DNA of 7,359 bases from Candidatus Roizmanbacteria bacterium (GTDB taxonomy: Bacteria; Patescibacteriota; Microgenomatia; UBA1406; GWC2-37-13): assembly GCA_027002315.1 (NCBI GenBank), contig JALWZV010000022.1, positions 1-7,359 of the forward strand, given 5' to 3'. How positions within the stretch are numbered: the stretch's first letter is position 1; each line of letters opens with the position of its first letter. Below the pieces are notes generated by a model. It was not told where the DNA came from, made no database searches, and saw only the letters and a list, made by a program, of their open reading frames with translations. Below are positions 5,555 through 7,359 of this stretch, one piece after another. The position numbers and the translations under genes are program-made.

Positions 5555-6331
5555 ATGCAAAACGATATTTATTTTACGACACCAGATAATATTGAACTTC
5601 ATGGAGTATTTACTAAACCTAAGGAAAAAACAAACACTCTTGTAATTATGTGTCACGGAATCACTGTAGATTGTAATGAAGGTGGGGCATTTTCAAATTT
5701 AGCTGCTAAATTAAAAAGAGTAGGAGTCGCATCTTTTAGATTTGATTTTAGATCTCACGGAAAAAGTCAAGGAAATAACGTTAAGTTTTCACCGTTAGGG
5801 GAGATTATTGATCTTGAGACGGCATATAAATTAATGAGGCAAAGACATCGTTTTGAGAAAATTATCCTGCTTGCCGCAAGTTTTGCTGGAGGAATTACCT
5901 CTATTTTCGCAGCTAAACATAAGGTTCAGAGTATTGTATTCTGGAATCCTACTATCAATTACAAAAAGAACCTGCTTCATCCATCTCTTCCTTGGACTAA
6001 AAAATATTTTGGTAAAAAAGCATTAGACAATGTTCAAAAATATGGGGTCACATACATAGGAAGTAGAAGATTTAAGATAGGGCGGAAATTTTTTGATGAT
6101 ATTAAAAAAATAAATTCAGAGTCAGCTTTGTTATCTTTATCGATCCCAATACTTTTTATTCATGGAGACAAGGATAAGTATGCTGTACTTGAGGATGTTA
6201 AAAGATATTCACAACGAATGGAAAATGCCAACTTAGTTATAGTAGAGAATGGTAAACACGGATTACATAATAATAGAAAAGAGGCGGAGATAACAGATGC
6301 GGAAACTATTAAGTTTATCCAAAGTATCTAA
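5555..6331 (+). CDS. Alpha/beta hydrolase (serine esterase/peptidase type)
   Basis: This 258-residue cytoplasmic alpha/beta-hydrolase starts with a strand pair (DIYFTTPDNIELHGVF, 4-19). The oxyanion-hole segment is MCHGITVD (32-39), followed by the FRFDFRSHGKSQG loop (61-73). The nucleophile elbow is AASFAGG with S109, the acid is D207 in IHGDKDKYA, and the base is H235 in GKHGLH. The elbow is unusual: both glycines of G-x-S-x-G are alanines, although small residues and GG remain, so activity is likely. A lid region lies at about 133-190 (rich in Lys, Tyr and Phe). The family hydrolyses esters, thioesters or peptides; no substrate can be assigned. Spacing of 24 bp to the MazG-like gene suggests an operon. 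The 3' end overlaps, antisense, the post-stop extension of the convergent gene (6315-6416) by 17 bp. Confidence 0.85.
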   Translation: MQNDIYFTTPDNIELHGVFTKPKEKTNTLVIMCHGITVDCNEGGAFSNLAAKLKRVGVASFRFDFRSHGKSQGNNVKFSPLGEIIDLETAYKLMRQRHRFEKIILLAASFAGGITSIFAAKHKVQSIVFWNPTINYKKNLLHPSLPWTKKYFGKKALDNVQKYGVTYIGSRRFKIGRKFFDDIKKINSESALLSLSIPILFIHGDKDKYAVLEDVKRYSQRMENANLVIVENGKHGLHNNRKEAEITDAETIKFIQSI

Positions 6332-6416
6332 GAGAAAGTCTTGTACGTAAAGCTATCGAAACTGCCCCTGGAGTTTTAGCATGACCAATAGCCTTGAGAA
6401 GTTCATCTTCTAGAAA
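6315..6416 (-). other. In-frame open continuation beyond the stop of the deoxyribosyltransferase-like gene
   Basis: After the TAA at 6417-6419 the same frame stays open for 33 sense codons and ends at TAA (6315-6317). The peptide starts FLE, continues DELLKAIGHAKTPGAVS and IALRTRLSLRYFG, and looks like genuine amphipathic protein sequence. A single C-to-T change (CAA Gln to TAA) would be enough to create the internal stop. It fills most of the 85-bp gap between the convergent genes and leaves no room for a terminator. Whether it is a lost C-terminus, a read-through product, a remnant of another gene or coincidence is open. Confidence 0.4.
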
Positions 6417-7187
6417 TTACAAGCTAACTCTTCTTCTTTCATTACTGATATGATTAGCAAAAACATAAGAAGGTGGTCCAGGATTTTGAAGGTACTTAGG
6501 AATTTCTAGATACTCTGTCTCTATTCCTAAACCCTTGACTATCTTATGCTCTACACTACATCCTAAAGACTGATTCCAATCACCAACAAAAAATACCTTT
6601 TGCACTTTTCTGCCTGATAAATCCAAATGTGGCTTAGCCCAAAACTTAACTAAAACAGAAGCAAGCTTATTATAAGCTTCAATTCTCTCTTCACGCTCTC
6701 CATCTTTGTTATTTATTTTTACAACAAGATCGGTATTTTCTTCCAACCATCTCTGTGTTCTATCAACAGAGTCTTTATACTCATCGCTGTCAGGATTGAG
6801 ATTTGCTAAAAACTGTGTCCAAAAAATCAAATAGTCTGTTTCTTGCCAATCTTCTCTTGTTCCAATATGATGCGGAAAGACAACGCCTGAATTATTAAAG
6901 CATCTATCAGGATCGGATCCAAATACCATTTGTGCCATCTCTCCATTAGCTAATATTCTTTTTCCTATAGGTAACTCCATATAGCCGGCACTTGTGAGTG
7001 GAGTAGAGATATAAACAATTCTCTCGGGTAGTGTATTATAAATAGATCTATAAAGATCAAAAGGATTAAGACGAGTCAGCTCTTCATTAGAGATTAATGA
7101 CTTAAAATCAAAGGTGTTAAAGTTATCAAACACTCTTAAATCTAAACCCTCATCTTTAAAGAGTTTTACTAAGCTAAACCTTTCCAT
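6417..7187 (-). CDS. Nucleoside 2-deoxyribosyltransferase-like (DUF4406-like) protein
   Basis: The 256-residue product contains two signatures of the nucleoside 2-deoxyribosyltransferase fold. The first is a beta-strand with the ligand loop, VYISTPLTSAG (58-68), matching the 'kiYiagPlt' start of DUF4406/NDT domains. The second is GDWNQSLGCSVEHKIVKGLGI (202-222), matching 'pgW..S.Ga..E...A...G', where E213 corresponds to the catalytic glutamate. About 57 extra residues precede the first motif, and a long insertion (about 90-195, with W114, D118, W123, W147, W183) separates the two, so this is a divergent, enlarged member. NDTs exchange the base of deoxynucleosides for salvage, and related folds cleave nucleotides; the substrate here is unknown. 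ATG 7185-7187 sits a few bases from two promoter candidates. AGGA lies only 2 nt before it, too close for normal use. The frame remains open for 33 codons after the stop. Confidence 0.7.
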   Translation of the reverse strand: MERFSLVKLFKDEGLDLRVFDNFNTFDFKSLISNEELTRLNPFDLYRSIYNTLPERIVYISTPLTSAGYMELPIGKRILANGEMAQMVFGSDPDRCFNNSGVVFPHHIGTREDWQETDYLIFWTQFLANLNPDSDEYKDSVDRTQRWLEENTDLVVKINNKDGEREERIEAYNKLASVLVKFWAKPHLDLSGRKVQKVFFVGDWNQSLGCSVEHKIVKGLGIETEYLEIPKYLQNPGPPSYVFANHISNERRRVSL

Positions 7188-7196
7188 AGTCCTAAC

Positions 7197-7224
7197 ATTT
7201 TATTTTCTTCGAATATAATATCAA
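7197..7224 (-). promoter_or_regulatory. Promoter candidate for the deoxyribosyltransferase-like gene (near-leaderless)
   Basis: On the minus strand TTGATA (7219-7224), a 16-bp spacer and TAAAAT (7197-7202) each match the sigma70 consensus at five of six positions. Transcription would begin only about 2-3 nt before the ATG at 7187, so the mRNA would be practically leaderless. Confidence 0.45.
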
Positions 7225-7243
7225 CCCTGTTACTTTTTTTCAA
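7215..7243 (-). promoter_or_regulatory. Second, overlapping promoter candidate for the same gene
   Basis: TTGAAA (7238-7243), a 17-bp spacer and TATTAT (7215-7220) on the minus strand form an equally good sigma70-type match. The start would lie near 7208, giving a leader of about 20 nt. The -10 overlaps the -35 of the other candidate, so the two could not be used at once. Confidence 0.4.
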
Positions 7244-7272
7244 GCTTATTATTTATACTGTTACACCAATTT

Positions 7273-7305
7273 GATAATGTCATAGTTAACTAGACGAAAA
7301 TGTCA
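7273..7305. repeat. Direct repeats GAWAATGTCA around a 10-bp palindrome; possible mobile-element end
   Basis: GATAATGTCA (7273-7282) and GAAAATGTCA (7296-7305) are direct copies differing at one base, with a 23-bp period. Between them lies the perfect palindrome TAGTTAACTA (7283-7292). Repeated ATGTCA units at about two helical turns resemble transposase-binding subterminal repeats of IS ends, from memory of such elements. No transposase is visible because the window stops 54 bp further on. The remaining sequence (7306-7359) holds no gene or clear signal. Confidence 0.35.
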
Positions 7306-7359
7306 CCCCTATCTGAGGTAAAAAGATAAAATACAAGGGCTTAATTATCAGTTATCTTT

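Noticed and set aside
5447..5656. Minus-strand open frame of 69 codons across the MazG-like/hydrolase junction
   Set aside because: It is antisense to two well-supported genes and has low-complexity, cysteine/phenylalanine-rich composition typical of shadow frames.
1..7359. CRISPR array, tRNA or rRNA genes, toxin-antitoxin or phage defence cluster
   Set aside because: No regularly spaced repeats, no cloverleaf or rRNA signature, and no nuclease, helicase or antitoxin-like domain was seen on either strand.

Overview
This AT-rich window (roughly one third G+C by eye) looks like chromosomal DNA from a reduced bacterium, most likely a Candidate Phyla Radiation/Patescibacteria lineage. That assignment is inference. 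It rests on the base composition, the lysine/asparagine/isoleucine-rich proteins, the near absence of Shine-Dalgarno sequences, a membrane protein of a type I associate with such genomes, and several proteins that resist assignment. Stop codons behave as in the standard bacterial code: reading past the two TGA stops meets another stop within a few codons. There is no marker gene, so the phylum cannot be fixed.

Layout. Positions 3-92 hold the last codons of a transposase that enters from the left, followed by a possible insertion-sequence end (96-112). A multi-pass DUF1189-like membrane protein (144-965, minus) has a good sigma70-type promoter close to its ATG. A rightward block follows: a phosphoserine-phosphatase-like HAD enzyme (1136-1831), an unrecognised 298-residue protein (1945-2841) and, overlapping it by 25 bp, a complete M20 zinc peptidase of the peptidase T type (2817-3902). 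A leftward pair comes next: a Rossmann/TrmB-like methyltransferase homologue (ATG at 4683) whose C-terminal end is frameshifted, and a 90-residue small membrane protein (4808-5080). A rightward pair then encodes a MazG-like nucleotide pyrophosphohydrolase (5186-5530) and an alpha/beta hydrolase (5555-6331). The last gene (6417-7187, minus) encodes a nucleoside 2-deoxyribosyltransferase-like protein. The right edge (7188-7359) carries its promoter candidates and a pair of direct repeats that look like a transposase-binding end.

How the genes relate. This reads as a housekeeping/salvage neighbourhood, not a defence or biosynthetic island. It offers peptide breakdown (M20 peptidase), phosphomonoester removal (HAD), nucleotide pool cleaning (MazG-like) and possibly deoxynucleoside handling (2-deoxyribosyltransferase-like). 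Strand switches are frequent and operons are at most two or three genes long. No dedicated new system is evident.

The two most useful observations are reading-frame anomalies. (1) A one-base excess in a five-G tract (4020-4024 on the plus strand) cuts off the natural C-terminus of the methyltransferase-like protein; removing one base restores about 31 plausible residues, ending at 3927. (2) After its TAA stop, the deoxyribosyltransferase-like gene continues in frame for 33 sense codons of protein-like composition to a second TAA at 6315-6317.
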